DNA of 7,574 nucleotides. Origin: Verrucomicrobiota bacterium (lineage in GTDB: Bacteria; Verrucomicrobiota; Verrucomicrobiia; Opitutales; Seribacteraceae). Location of the stretch: positions 1-7,574 of the forward strand of contig JAURNO010000030.1 of NCBI GenBank assembly GCA_030830145.1, read 5' to 3'. Below, one piece after another: positions 1 to 6,365 of the stretch. The translations under genes and the position numbers were made by a program. Below the pieces are notes generated by a model. That model was given only the letters and a program-made list of their open reading frames with translations. It did not search any database and was not told the DNA's origin. Within the stretch, counting starts at the first letter, position 1. Every line of letters starts with the position of its first letter.

Positions 1-957
1 AATGAGGAAATGGGCGCACTCTCCGGAAAACTTGAGGGCGGTATTTTGAAGTAGGGAGACAATGATCTTCTTCCACTCATCGGGGTAAACCCGAGCGACC
101 AAATCCAAGAAACGAGTGTGAAACTTGGTCGGCATAAGATCGGCCAAACCCGGCAAATCATCTTCGCATTCCTTCAAAATGGAAGCGGAAGTGGGTTCGA
201 GTTTCTCAACATCTTCTTCAACGTCCCGGGCCAAATTGTTCCTTACCCATATCCCATAGAGTCTGTCTGCTTGACTCAAATTACGGGCTTCCATAATTGC
301 AGTAGTGAGTTCCGATAGGACTTGAGGAAGATCCGCTTGCAGATCCTCTTTCTCGGTTGCGAGATCGAAAAGCTTTTCCGCCAAGGCGATCTTGACCTTC
401 GATCTTTTCTCGTCGAAGAAATCCTGCAAAACTTCCTGTTCCGGTTTGACTGGCTCGTCGCGGAGAACATAAGGTTCGGTCTTCTTGTTCGGGACTGCGA
501 CACGAGGATCTTTGACCAAGAGTTTTTTGGTCGCCGTCCACCATTTCTTTGCCTTCGGGGATCCAAACAAATAACCTAAGATTCTTTCGATCTCACGAGT
601 GGACGAACAGCCGTCTTCACTCCTTGACAAGATATCTATAATCAAGTCGACGGGTTCCTTTTTCGCCATCTTCTCGATCTCTTCGCGATTAGCCCGGTGG
701 CGGCTCAAAATATGTTCATCGTCGAGCACTTCGAGTTTTCCCAAACAGAACACAGGGTCCATTGGGTGGCTCTTGACCTCGTCTTCCTCGAAGTCAACAA
801 GTAGCATTCCTTTTTCGGACTCAAAGCCCGCAATTTTCCCAAACCCCCAACTCCTGTGTATACAGCAAGCTCCCACTTTCATCGCTTCAAGGGCTTCACG
901 TGATGATTCAAGGGCCGGATCTTGGTCGATCAGTCGATCGATGATTTCAACATTCAT
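1..957 (-). CDS. Probable GreA-type transcription factor, N-terminal part (partial)
   Basis: This is an open frame of 319 codons that starts with ATG at 957 and continues past the left edge, so the C-terminus is missing. An in-frame TGA lies directly before the ATG, which fixes the start within this frame, although no Shine-Dalgarno sequence is visible. Near residues 27-43 there is a small beta-rich motif (VGACCIHRSWGFGKIAGF) followed by acidic strands, of the kind that opens CarD- or KOW-like folds. Around residues 130-160 comes KKWWTATKKLL, then a PNKKTEPYVLRD segment. From about residue 170 on it is charged, helical and free of membrane segments or a signal peptide, so it is cytoplasmic. 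The combination resembles the long N-terminal extension of the oversized GreA/GreB-type factors of Verrucomicrobia and Chlamydiae, which rescue backtracked RNA polymerase. The Gre coiled coil and C-terminal domain would lie outside the window, so the identity is inferred from remembered family resemblance. Otherwise it should be called a conserved hypothetical protein. Confidence 0.6.
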   Translation of the reverse strand, partial: MNVEIIDRLIDQDPALESSREALEAMKVGACCIHRSWGFGKIAGFESEKGMLLVDFEEDEVKSHPMDPVFCLGKLEVLDDEHILSRHRANREEIEKMAKKEPVDLIIDILSRSEDGCSSTREIERILGYLFGSPKAKKWWTATKKLLVKDPRVAVPNKKTEPYVLRDEPVKPEQEVLQDFFDEKRSKVKIALAEKLFDLATEKEDLQADLPQVLSELTTAIMEARNLSQADRLYGIWVRNNLARDVEEDVEKLEPTSASILKECEDDLPGLADLMPTKFHTRFLDLVARVYPDEWKKIIVSLLQNTALKFSGECAHFLI

Positions 958-1070
958 TCAGAGGGGACTCGCAAGGTACAAGGTTAGAACTATTCTTGAT
1001 TACAAGAGTACAAATCGTAACGAACGGAAGAATAAAAGCGAGAGAAAAGGAAAGGAAAATTGCTTGTTTT

Positions 1071-2417
1071 TTACCTTCTCTCCAGATCGGGTTGAGGAAC
1101 ACTGAAAAGAAAAACGGCAGGAATCAGTAGAAAAACAGCACCCAGAAGATAGGCGAAGGAGGAACCGAACATAAAATAAACCCAACCGGCAAGCAAGGGA
1201 CCGCATGCCCGGGCCATTGATCCAGACGAACGAAACACCCCCAAATGGAAACCTTGGTCAGTTTCTTTCGAATGGAGCGAAGTCAGTGCGGTCAAGGTGG
1301 GGCTTATGAAAGCAACGCCAGTGGACATAAGAAAGAGTGAAACATAAAACCAAGGCTCCCCATGGACGAATGAAATCATGACAAAAGCGATAATTCCAAT
1401 TAATATCCCTATCAGAGCGAGTTTTTTCTCTCCAAGTGGGCCGACAAATCGACGGACGAAAAAACCTTGGGCCAAAATCAAAGTAAATCCGATCAGTAGA
1501 AACATCTTGGCTATATCGGAGGGTGTGTAATCGAAGCGTTCTACAGCAAGAAAAGTGAGGGTAAATTCCATTCCACTAAATGATATCATGTAAAAAAGGT
1601 AAGAAAGGCATGTTTTTCGAACAGGAGTATTGGCAACCCTCCCGATCTGAAAAATCGCCGGTCTGGGAGCGTCTACAACTGCTCTTTTCTCAATGGGCAA
1701 GGTTTCCTTGAAACGGCTCGCCAACCACACCCAATTAAGAATGCCGAGGGCCAAACTGATCACTGCGGCCATGGAAAATTGATTCAGGGCGAAAACACCA
1801 TGCGTACCTTCACCCAATGGGGTCATGGTCGATGCCCATCCGCCCAGCGCTGGTCCGAGTATAAAACCCAAACCAAAGGCAACCCCGACTAAAGCCATCC
1901 CTTTGGAACGGGATTCCCGGGAGGTGACGTCGGCTATCGAAGCAGTGGCCACGGAAAGATTCCCGCTAGCGATTCCACCGAGTACACGGGAGAGGACAAG
2001 AACCCAAAAGTTTCCCGCAAAAACCCACAAGCCATAACCGAGGCAAGTTCCGCCAACGGTAATCAAAAGAATAGGGCGGCGACCGAACTTATCTGAAAGT
2101 CTCCCCCAAACGGGTGCAAAGAAAAACTGCAGGATGGCATAGAGAGATCCCAGCACACCTCCGAAAACTACGGTTTCAAACCGAAGGAAATTATTCCCGG
2201 AATCCTCTGCATCGAAGGCCATCTCGTCGATCATCGACACGAAATCCGTCAACACACCTCCCCCTTTTTCGATCTCACGATCAAGATAATGGTCCAGCAT
2301 GTCGGGGAAAAGCGGAAAGATGACCGAAAAGCCAACCATATCAAGAAAGATAATCAGAAAAACTACACCAAAGGTAGACCTTTTCCTCTTTGCAGAGGTT
2401 TCATCTTCATTACTCAT
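1071..2417 (-). CDS. MFS transporter, DHA1/TetA-like drug exporter
   Basis: A 448-residue inner-membrane protein with about 12 predicted helices. Helix 1 (residues about 15-37) has the FLDMVGFSVIFPLFP pattern typical of TetA-like drug:proton antiporters. The loop between helices 2 and 3 carries a full motif A, GRLSDKFGRRPIL (105-117). Helix 5 carries an antiporter-type motif C, GVAFGLGFILGPALGG (178-193). In this family such proteins expel a small molecule in exchange for protons; the substrate cannot be read from sequence, so tetracycline should not be assumed. An unusual feature is a loop of about 45 residues between helices 1 and 2 (38-82), rich in Asp and Glu, where TetA relatives have a short loop. 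The ATG at 2417 lies 8 bases after the coaD stop, with a weak AGGG about 11 bases upstream, so it is probably co-transcribed with and downstream of coaD. No terminator hairpin is seen after its TAA. Confidence 0.85.
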   Translation of the reverse strand: MSNEDETSAKRKRSTFGVVFLIIFLDMVGFSVIFPLFPDMLDHYLDREIEKGGGVLTDFVSMIDEMAFDAEDSGNNFLRFETVVFGGVLGSLYAILQFFFAPVWGRLSDKFGRRPILLITVGGTCLGYGLWVFAGNFWVLVLSRVLGGIASGNLSVATASIADVTSRESRSKGMALVGVAFGLGFILGPALGGWASTMTPLGEGTHGVFALNQFSMAAVISLALGILNWVWLASRFKETLPIEKRAVVDAPRPAIFQIGRVANTPVRKTCLSYLFYMISFSGMEFTLTFLAVERFDYTPSDIAKMFLLIGFTLILAQGFFVRRFVGPLGEKKLALIGILIGIIAFVMISFVHGEPWFYVSLFLMSTGVAFISPTLTALTSLHSKETDQGFHLGVFRSSGSMARACGPLLAGWVYFMFGSSFAYLLGAVFLLIPAVFLFSVPQPDLERR

Positions 2418-2425
2418 GATTTCTA

Positions 2426-2923
2426 TTACCCTGAGGTTTTGTTCTTCAGGCTTAGGCTGCGGAGGGCATCCAAGACATTGCGGGGGACCAAGTTGGTCTC
2501 CCGGTCACCATATAGGTGAACCTGCTTGATCAAGTGAGAACTCGTGTAAAAATACTTTTCGTTGGGCATAAGAAAAATCGTTTCCAGCTCAGAATCAAGA
2601 TGCCTGTTCATCTGAGCCATTTGAAACTCATACTCGAAATCCGAAACGGCACGCAAGCCTCTCACCAATACGCTCGCACTTTTTTTGCGTGCGTAATCAA
2701 CTAGAAGACCTCCAAAAGATTCGACCTTGGCATTAGCGTGCGATTCCAAGTTCTCGCGGACAAGGGCAACGCGGGTTTCCAAATCAAAAGCAGTTTGCTT
2801 AGGAGAGTTTTCAGCGGAAACGGCGACAATCACTTCATCAAAAAGCCGGCATGCTCGTGACAAAACGTCCAAGTGCCCATTTGTTACTGGGTCGAAAGTT
2901 CCTGGATACAAAGCGATACTCAT
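2426..2923 (-). CDS. coaD: Phosphopantetheine adenylyltransferase
   Basis: CoaD transfers AMP from ATP to 4'-phosphopantetheine, giving dephospho-CoA, the penultimate step of coenzyme A synthesis in the cytoplasm. The protein has 165 residues, the usual family length. The nucleotidyltransferase motif [10 protein letters not shown] (residues 8-17) includes the catalytic-type T/HxGH element. Further family marks are K42, the GLLVDYA segment (72-78), R88 and R91 in [13 protein letters not shown] (87-99), and [10 protein letters not shown] (124-133), which matches the conserved SSS region that binds ATP. The ATG at 2923 places the first strand, ALYPGTFDP, at the normal distance from the N-terminus. 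No Shine-Dalgarno sequence precedes it, but an extended -10 element lies close upstream. It is divergent from pgsA and is followed closely by the MFS gene. The product is certain from the motifs; the pairing with the transporter may simply be operon packing. Confidence 0.97.
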   Translation of the reverse strand: MSIALYPGTFDPVTNGHLDVLSRACRLFDEVIVAVSAENSPKQTAFDLETRVALVRENLESHANAKVESFGGLLVDYARKKSASVLVRGLRAVSDFEYEFQMAQMNRHLDSELETIFLMPNEKYFYTSSHLIKQVHLYGDRETNLVPRNVLDALRSLSLKNKTSG

Positions 2924-2941
2924 TTGGGTATTAACTTACCG

Positions 2942-2950
2942 ATCATAACA
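2942..2950 (-). promoter_or_regulatory. Extended -10 promoter of coaD-MFS unit
   Basis: On the minus strand the bases read TGT followed by TATGAT, an extended -10 element with five of six matches to TATAAT. No good -35 box is found at the normal spacing, which is typical of extended -10 promoters. Transcription would begin near 2935, leaving a leader of only about 12 bases before the coaD ATG. That fits the absence of a Shine-Dalgarno sequence. This is a prediction from sequence alone. Confidence 0.45.
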
Positions 2951-2964
2951 GCGAAGTCCATCCT

Positions 2965-2982
2965 CAAGGACAAATTGCCTTG
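2965..2982. promoter_or_regulatory. Imperfect palindrome in coaD/pgsA divergent spacer
   Basis: CAAGG-A-CAA-A-TTG-CCTTG is an 18-base inverted repeat, perfect except for one unpaired A. It overlaps the place where the -35 region of the coaD promoter would sit and lies 45 bases before pgsA. Next to it, ATTGC occurs at 2974-2978 and again at 2985-2989, exactly 11 bases (one helical turn) apart. It could be an operator for one or both divergent units. Short inverted repeats also arise by chance, so the call is tentative. I found no convincing pgsA promoter in the rest of this 104-base spacer. Confidence 0.25.
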
Positions 2983-3027
2983 TGATTGCAAAAATCAAAT
3001 AGCCTGTGTAAGTAGTGCCCCTTCTCA

Positions 3028-3645
3028 ATGAACCTTCCCAATTTAATTACCCTTTCCCGAATCCCCTTGATGCTCGCGGTGATCGGACTTCTCTATCCTT
3101 GGACTGACGAGACTTGGTCCTGGATCAGAACCTCCGCTCTGTTGCTCTTTCTTTTTGCTGCCCTCACCGACTGGTTGGATGGTTGGTTGGCCCGAAAGTT
3201 CGGACAAGTCTCAGAATTCGGTAAATTCATGGATGCACTGTCCGATAAAGTTCTCACCTTGGGCATGTTCGTCAGTCTTCTTGCTTTAGGGGAACTCAAA
3301 GAGTGGGCTCTATTTCCAGTTTTACTTATTCTTTCAAGGGAGTTCCTCATCACCGGACTGCGTTTGGTTGCGGCAGGAAAAGGCAAAACCCTGGCTGCGG
3401 AGAAAGTTGGAAAGCTAAAGACGATCGTTCAGCTTACTTGTATTTCTCTCTATCTCGGAAAAATCGCGCTTGATGCGGATTTCAAAAAGTTTTTTGTAGG
3501 CGAAGAAAAACTGCACTTGGAGCTAGTAGAAGTACTCGAGTATTCCGGCCACCTAACCCTCCTTGCCGCTACGTTCATTACGGTTTTCTCCGGAATCGTC
3601 TACCTTTCGAAATATTGGAAGTTTTTCTTGGACGAGGATTCCTAA
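3028..3645 (+). CDS. pgsA: CDP-diacylglycerol--glycerol-3-phosphate 3-phosphatidyltransferase
   Basis: PgsA joins CDP-diacylglycerol and glycerol-3-phosphate to form phosphatidylglycerophosphate and CMP in the inner membrane, the committed step towards phosphatidylglycerol and cardiolipin. The 205-residue protein starts MNLPNLITLSRIPL, the classic PgsA beginning. It has the complete CDP-alcohol phosphotransferase signature D48-x2-D51-G52-x2-A55-R56-x8-G65-x3-D69-x3-D73, whose aspartates bind the metal ions and the CDP group. Several hydrophobic helices follow, with a SREFLITGLR segment near residue 110 and an AEKVGKLKT segment near 130 that are typical of PgsA rather than of phosphatidylserine synthase. 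No Shine-Dalgarno sequence precedes the ATG; the bases before it are pyrimidine-rich (CCCCTTCTCA). It is the first gene of a plus-strand run with pgpA, whose product acts on its product. Confidence 0.95.
   Translation: MNLPNLITLSRIPLMLAVIGLLYPWTDETWSWIRTSALLLFLFAALTDWLDGWLARKFGQVSEFGKFMDALSDKVLTLGMFVSLLALGELKEWALFPVLLILSREFLITGLRLVAAGKGKTLAAEKVGKLKTIVQLTCISLYLGKIALDADFKKFFVGEEKLHLELVEVLEYSGHLTLLAATFITVFSGIVYLSKYWKFFLDEDS
3634..3638 (+). promoter_or_regulatory. Shine-Dalgarno sequence of pgpA
   Basis: GAGGA lies within the last codons of pgsA, 9 bases before the ATG at 3648. It is the only well-formed ribosome binding site in the window. It supports ATG 3648 over an in-frame ATG at 3615 inside pgsA. 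Confidence 0.7.
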
Positions 3646-3647
3646 GA

Positions 3648-4160
3648 ATGGATAAGCTTATCGTATGCCTTGCTACGCTCGGACCCGTTGGCCGAAGATT
3701 ACCAGCACCAGGTACATTTGGATCCGTAATCGGCCTGTTGGTTTTTGCGGGTCTTACATCGATATGGGTTGGAGAAAAAGGGAGCATCGCTCCAATAATC
3801 ATTCATTGTAGTTTCGTCCTTTTAGCCTTGTTATCGATTCCCATTTGCACAAAAGCAGAACACATTCTCTCAAAAGAAGATCCACCCGAGGTGATCTTGG
3901 ATGAATTCGTGGCCCAACCTTTGGTGTTTATTGGTGTCCCATTGAGTTTCCAGCAAGATTCAATTCTTCCGAGCCTTCTTCTTCTCGCCTGTGGTTTTAC
4001 ACTTTTTCGTTTCTTTGATATCGTTAAACCAATTGGAATTAGCCGTCTGCAAAAACTTCCCGGAGGACTTGGAGTGGTAGCCGACGATGTTGCCGCAGCT
4101 TATGTCGCTGGTCTTGGCCTTTGGTGCTTTTCATACACTTTTTCTTTGTCTTTTCCATAA
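3648..4160 (+). CDS. pgpA: Phosphatidylglycerophosphatase A
   Basis: PgpA-type phosphatases remove the terminal phosphate from phosphatidylglycerophosphate to give phosphatidylglycerol, directly after PgsA. The 170-residue membrane protein carries the family landmarks in order: LPAPGTFGS near residues 18-25, the acidic VILDEFVAQ (82-90, with D85 and E86), LFRFFDIVKP (119-128), and a closing GLGVVADDVAAAYVAG (140-155, with D146 and D147). These conserved acidic residues match the proposed metal-dependent active site. There are about four hydrophobic segments. ATG 3648 is preferred because it has a good ribosome binding site, starts two bases after the pgsA stop, and gives the usual family length. 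An in-frame ATG at 3615 would add 11 residues and overlap pgsA. The tight pairing with pgsA implies co-transcription and a shared pathway. Confidence 0.93.
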   Translation: MDKLIVCLATLGPVGRRLPAPGTFGSVIGLLVFAGLTSIWVGEKGSIAPIIIHCSFVLLALLSIPICTKAEHILSKEDPPEVILDEFVAQPLVFIGVPLSFQQDSILPSLLLLACGFTLFRFFDIVKPIGISRLQKLPGGLGVVADDVAAAYVAGLGLWCFSYTFSLSFP

Positions 4161-4183
4161 TTTCGCACTCTTATCGGTTTGAG

Positions 4184-4483
4184 ATGAGCGAATCGGGAGA
4201 AAAAAACGGGCAAAATCCGTCGCACTTTACGTTGGAGGTTGCCAACAAGATGGGCATTCATGCCCGTCCTGCAGCCATGATCGTGCGGATAGCCTCCCGT
4301 TTCAATGGGGAAATTTGGATAACAAAGGAAGATGAACGAGTAAATGCAAAGAGCATCATGGGAATAATGATGCTTGCCGCAGCCAAAGGAACGATCCTCA
4401 AATTCGAGGCATCGAAATCCGAGATTGCGGAGCTAAAGAAGGATATGACGGCACTTTTCTCGTCCAAATTCCAAGACGAATAA
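4184..4483 (+). CDS. ptsH: Phosphocarrier protein HPr
   Basis: HPr takes a phosphoryl group from enzyme I on a histidine and passes it to EIIA domains of the sugar phosphotransferase system in the cytoplasm. In this 99-residue protein the active-site motif is GIHARPA (24-30), with H26 as the phosphorylated residue. The second landmark, VNAKSIMGIMMLAA (53-66), contains S57, equivalent to Ser46, the target of HPr kinase in organisms that have one. The protein has about 13 extra polar residues before the first strand (FTLEVANKMG) compared with typical HPr of 85-90 residues. ATG 4184 is the last methionine before the domain. An in-frame ATG at 4121 would begin inside pgpA with a hydrophobic stretch unlike HPr. 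It lies 23 bases after pgpA with no visible promoter or good ribosome binding site, so it is probably the third gene of the pgsA operon. It faces ptsI tail to tail. Confidence 0.95.
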   Translation: MSESGEKNGQNPSHFTLEVANKMGIHARPAAMIVRIASRFNGEIWITKEDERVNAKSIMGIMMLAAAKGTILKFEASKSEIAELKKDMTALFSSKFQDE

Positions 4484-4520
4484 ACAACACCGACTGTTCT
4501 TCACGCATCTAAGGTCTCTT

Positions 4521-6281
4521 TCACTTGATCAAATCAGAAACTCTTTCCTCGTAGAAATTTTTCAAACTTTGATTGATTTCGGAGGGTCTCTTCATTTCCA
4601 GGATATGGTCTGTTAGTTTTCTTGCTTCAGCCATTGTAAAACGTCGGGCAAAGAATTTCAATTCCGGCAACATCGGAGAAGCTGCACTCAAGGAGTTTAC
4701 CCCGAGGGCAAGAAGCAAGGGGAGGAAATGAGGATCACCCGCAATTTCCCCGCATACGGTTACTTTGACACCATACTCCTTTCCTATTTCAAAGACTCGC
4801 TTCAACGAGCGAATGACTGCTGGATGATGAGGTTCGTAAAGGTAGGCAATCTCGTTGTTGATTCGGTCTACGGCGAGAAGGTACTGAACCAAGTCATTCG
4901 TACCGACACTGAAAAAATCAACTTCGGAAGCAAGCAAGTCGCAGATCGTTACAGCGGAAGGCGTTTCAATCATACAACCGACCTCGATCTTGTCGTTGAA
5001 TTCGATGTTCTTTTCCCTTAACTGCCTCATTGCCGTCGAAAGAAATTCCTTCGCCCGAACGAGTTCCCCTACTCCGCTGACCATGGGGAACATGATTTTG
5101 ACAGTACCATGAGTGCTCGCTCGCAAGATCGCTCTTAGTTGATCAAGAAAAACATCGGGATTGCGAAGACAATATCGAATGGCTCGGAACCCCATGAATG
5201 GGTTCTCCTCTTTTTCCCGACCAATCGAGTCCAGGATCTTGTCCCCTCCGAGATCCAGAGTTCGTATGGTGACGGGGAGCGGGTTGGCGGTTTCGACAAT
5301 TTGACGATATTCGTTAAATTGATCGTCTTCAGAAGGTATTTCGTTTTTACGAAGAAATATAGATTCCGTACGAAACAAGCCAACACCTTGGCAATCGTGA
5401 TCATTGGACTTGCGAACCTCGTCCGAAGAATCCGCATTGGCTAGAAAAACGACCTTTTCTCCGTCCTTGGTCAAAGCAGGCAAGGATGCTTCCTCCAAAA
5501 GCAAATCCTTCATTCTTTTTCTGCTTTGCCCGACCTTGCCATAGCGGAAAAGAGTGGTTTCCGAAGGATTCACTATGGCAATCCCTTCGAATCCATCAAT
5601 TAAGAGAGTATCCCCTTCGGAAAGTTGATCCGTCATTTGCCTCAGTCCTACCACTGCAGGCACACCGCTTGATCTGGCCATGATCACTGCATGACTTGTT
5701 CGCCCACCCGCATCCGTAGCGATACCAAGGATCTTGTCTCCGTCCAAGGATGCAGTGTCGGAGGGACTGAGGTCTTCGGAAACCAATATTCTGGGTTCAT
5801 CCAAAAAGGCAGTCCCGGCAGCAGTCGCACCAACCAAGTTCCCAAGCAATCTTTTTGAAATATCTTTTAAGTCGGCAGATCGTTCCCGTAAATATTCGTC
5901 TTCCAATTGGCTAAAGTAATCGATGTACCTTTGGGTCACACGGTGAAGACACTGCTCGACATTGTCTCCGGATTTACGGATTTCGGCAACAACATCGTCA
6001 AGGACCGCTTTGTCTTCGAGAACCATAAGGTGAGCATCAAAGATGCTAGCTTCTTTTTCTCCAAGATTCTTGGCGACCTCTCCTCTGATCTTCGTAATTT
6101 GATCCTTTGTTTGAGAAAGGGCATCTTCGAATCGGGAAATCTCCGAATCCTGATCCGCTTCCTGAACCTCGTATTTGGGCACTTCAACCTTCCCATGAAG
6201 AAAACGGAAGACCTGCCCACGAGCAACTCCGGGAGAAGCAGGTATCCCATAAAAAACTTTTTCCTTGGCTGAAGAATTCAC
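4521..6281 (-). CDS. ptsI: PTS enzyme I (PEP--protein phosphotransferase)
   Basis: Enzyme I transfers phosphate from phosphoenolpyruvate to HPr, starting the PTS cascade in the cytoplasm. The 586 residues match the usual length of about 575. The N-terminus reads YGIPASPGVARG (11-22), followed by a helical HPr-binding region. The phosphohistidine motif GGRTSHAVIMA (192-202) places the catalytic histidine at H197. The PEP-binding barrel shows GLFRTE (301-306), RTLDLGGDK (340-348), ENPFMGFRAIR (359-369), MFPMVS (397-402), CMIETPSAV (436-444) and FFSVGTNDLVQY (456-467). C510 in VTVCGEIAGDP is the conserved active-site cysteine. Every key residue is present. The start codon is GTG at 6281: no ATG lies between it and the in-frame TGA upstream, and the conserved N-terminus follows at once. 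There is no Shine-Dalgarno sequence but a long pyrimidine tract. It lies 84 bases downstream of ispE and is convergent with ptsH rather than in a ptsHI operon. Confidence 0.96.
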   Translation of the reverse strand: MNSSAKEKVFYGIPASPGVARGQVFRFLHGKVEVPKYEVQEADQDSEISRFEDALSQTKDQITKIRGEVAKNLGEKEASIFDAHLMVLEDKAVLDDVVAEIRKSGDNVEQCLHRVTQRYIDYFSQLEDEYLRERSADLKDISKRLLGNLVGATAAGTAFLDEPRILVSEDLSPSDTASLDGDKILGIATDAGGRTSHAVIMARSSGVPAVVGLRQMTDQLSEGDTLLIDGFEGIAIVNPSETTLFRYGKVGQSRKRMKDLLLEEASLPALTKDGEKVVFLANADSSDEVRKSNDHDCQGVGLFRTESIFLRKNEIPSEDDQFNEYRQIVETANPLPVTIRTLDLGGDKILDSIGREKEENPFMGFRAIRYCLRNPDVFLDQLRAILRASTHGTVKIMFPMVSGVGELVRAKEFLSTAMRQLREKNIEFNDKIEVGCMIETPSAVTICDLLASEVDFFSVGTNDLVQYLLAVDRINNEIAYLYEPHHPAVIRSLKRVFEIGKEYGVKVTVCGEIAGDPHFLPLLLALGVNSLSAASPMLPELKFFARRFTMAEARKLTDHILEMKRPSEINQSLKNFYEERVSDLIK

Positions 6282-6282
6282 T

Positions 6283-6303
6283 GAAAGAGAGGGAGAGGAG
6301 GAG
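6283..6303 (-). promoter_or_regulatory. Pyrimidine-only tract before ptsI start
   Basis: On the ptsI strand 21 consecutive bases are all C or T, ending one base before the GTG start codon. This replaces the place where a Shine-Dalgarno sequence would lie; the tract is in fact complementary to one. Pyrimidine-rich leaders can bind ribosomal protein S1, so it may act as a translation enhancer. The tract is seen directly; its role is inferred. Confidence 0.4.
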
Positions 6304-6317
6304 TCACAAATTTTGGT

Positions 6318-6326
6318 ATTATGTCA
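6318..6326 (-). promoter_or_regulatory. Extended -10 promoter of ptsI
   Basis: The minus strand reads TGA followed by CATAAT, an extended -10 with five of six matches to TATAAT. Immediately upstream is an A-rich stretch interrupted by a single G (6327-6340), and no clear -35 box is present. Transcription would start near 6311, giving a leader of about 30 bases that is mostly the pyrimidine tract. The near-inverted repeat at 6333-6352 (CTTTTTTG and CAAAAAG around TGAAA) overlaps the upstream region and could be an operator or simply low-complexity sequence. Confidence 0.5.
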
Positions 6327-6365
6327 TTTTTTTCTTTTTTGTGAAACAAAAAGCAACTTTTCGAA

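Noticed and set aside
958..1070. Spacer between the MFS gene and the GreA-like gene, with three TACAA repeats (977, 1001, 1009)
   Set aside because: The repeats are short and unevenly spaced, and no promoter hexamer pair or terminator could be supported. The GreA-like gene may be read through from coaD or use an unseen promoter.
599..1105. Plus-strand frame of 168 codons opposite the GreA-like gene
   Set aside because: It has a low-complexity Ser-rich translation with no recognisable motif and is antisense to a frame with sensible protein composition; it is a shadow.
1071..2417. Calling the MFS protein a tetracycline resistance determinant
   Set aside because: The motifs place it in the TetA-like group, but substrate cannot be read from them and the context is housekeeping, not mobile.
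4460..4479. TCGTC / GACGA inverted repeat at the 3' end of ptsH
   Set aside because: The stem is only five pairs with a ten-base loop, lies within coding sequence and has no T run after it.
5135..5444. Frames of about 100 codons on both strands inside ptsI
   Set aside because: They overlap the well-conserved PEP-binding region of enzyme I and their translations resemble no family.
6333..6352. Inverted repeat of T and A runs downstream of ispE as a terminator
   Set aside because: The arms are almost pure A/T with one unpaired base, and no T run follows on the ispE strand. It fits better as part of the ptsI upstream region.
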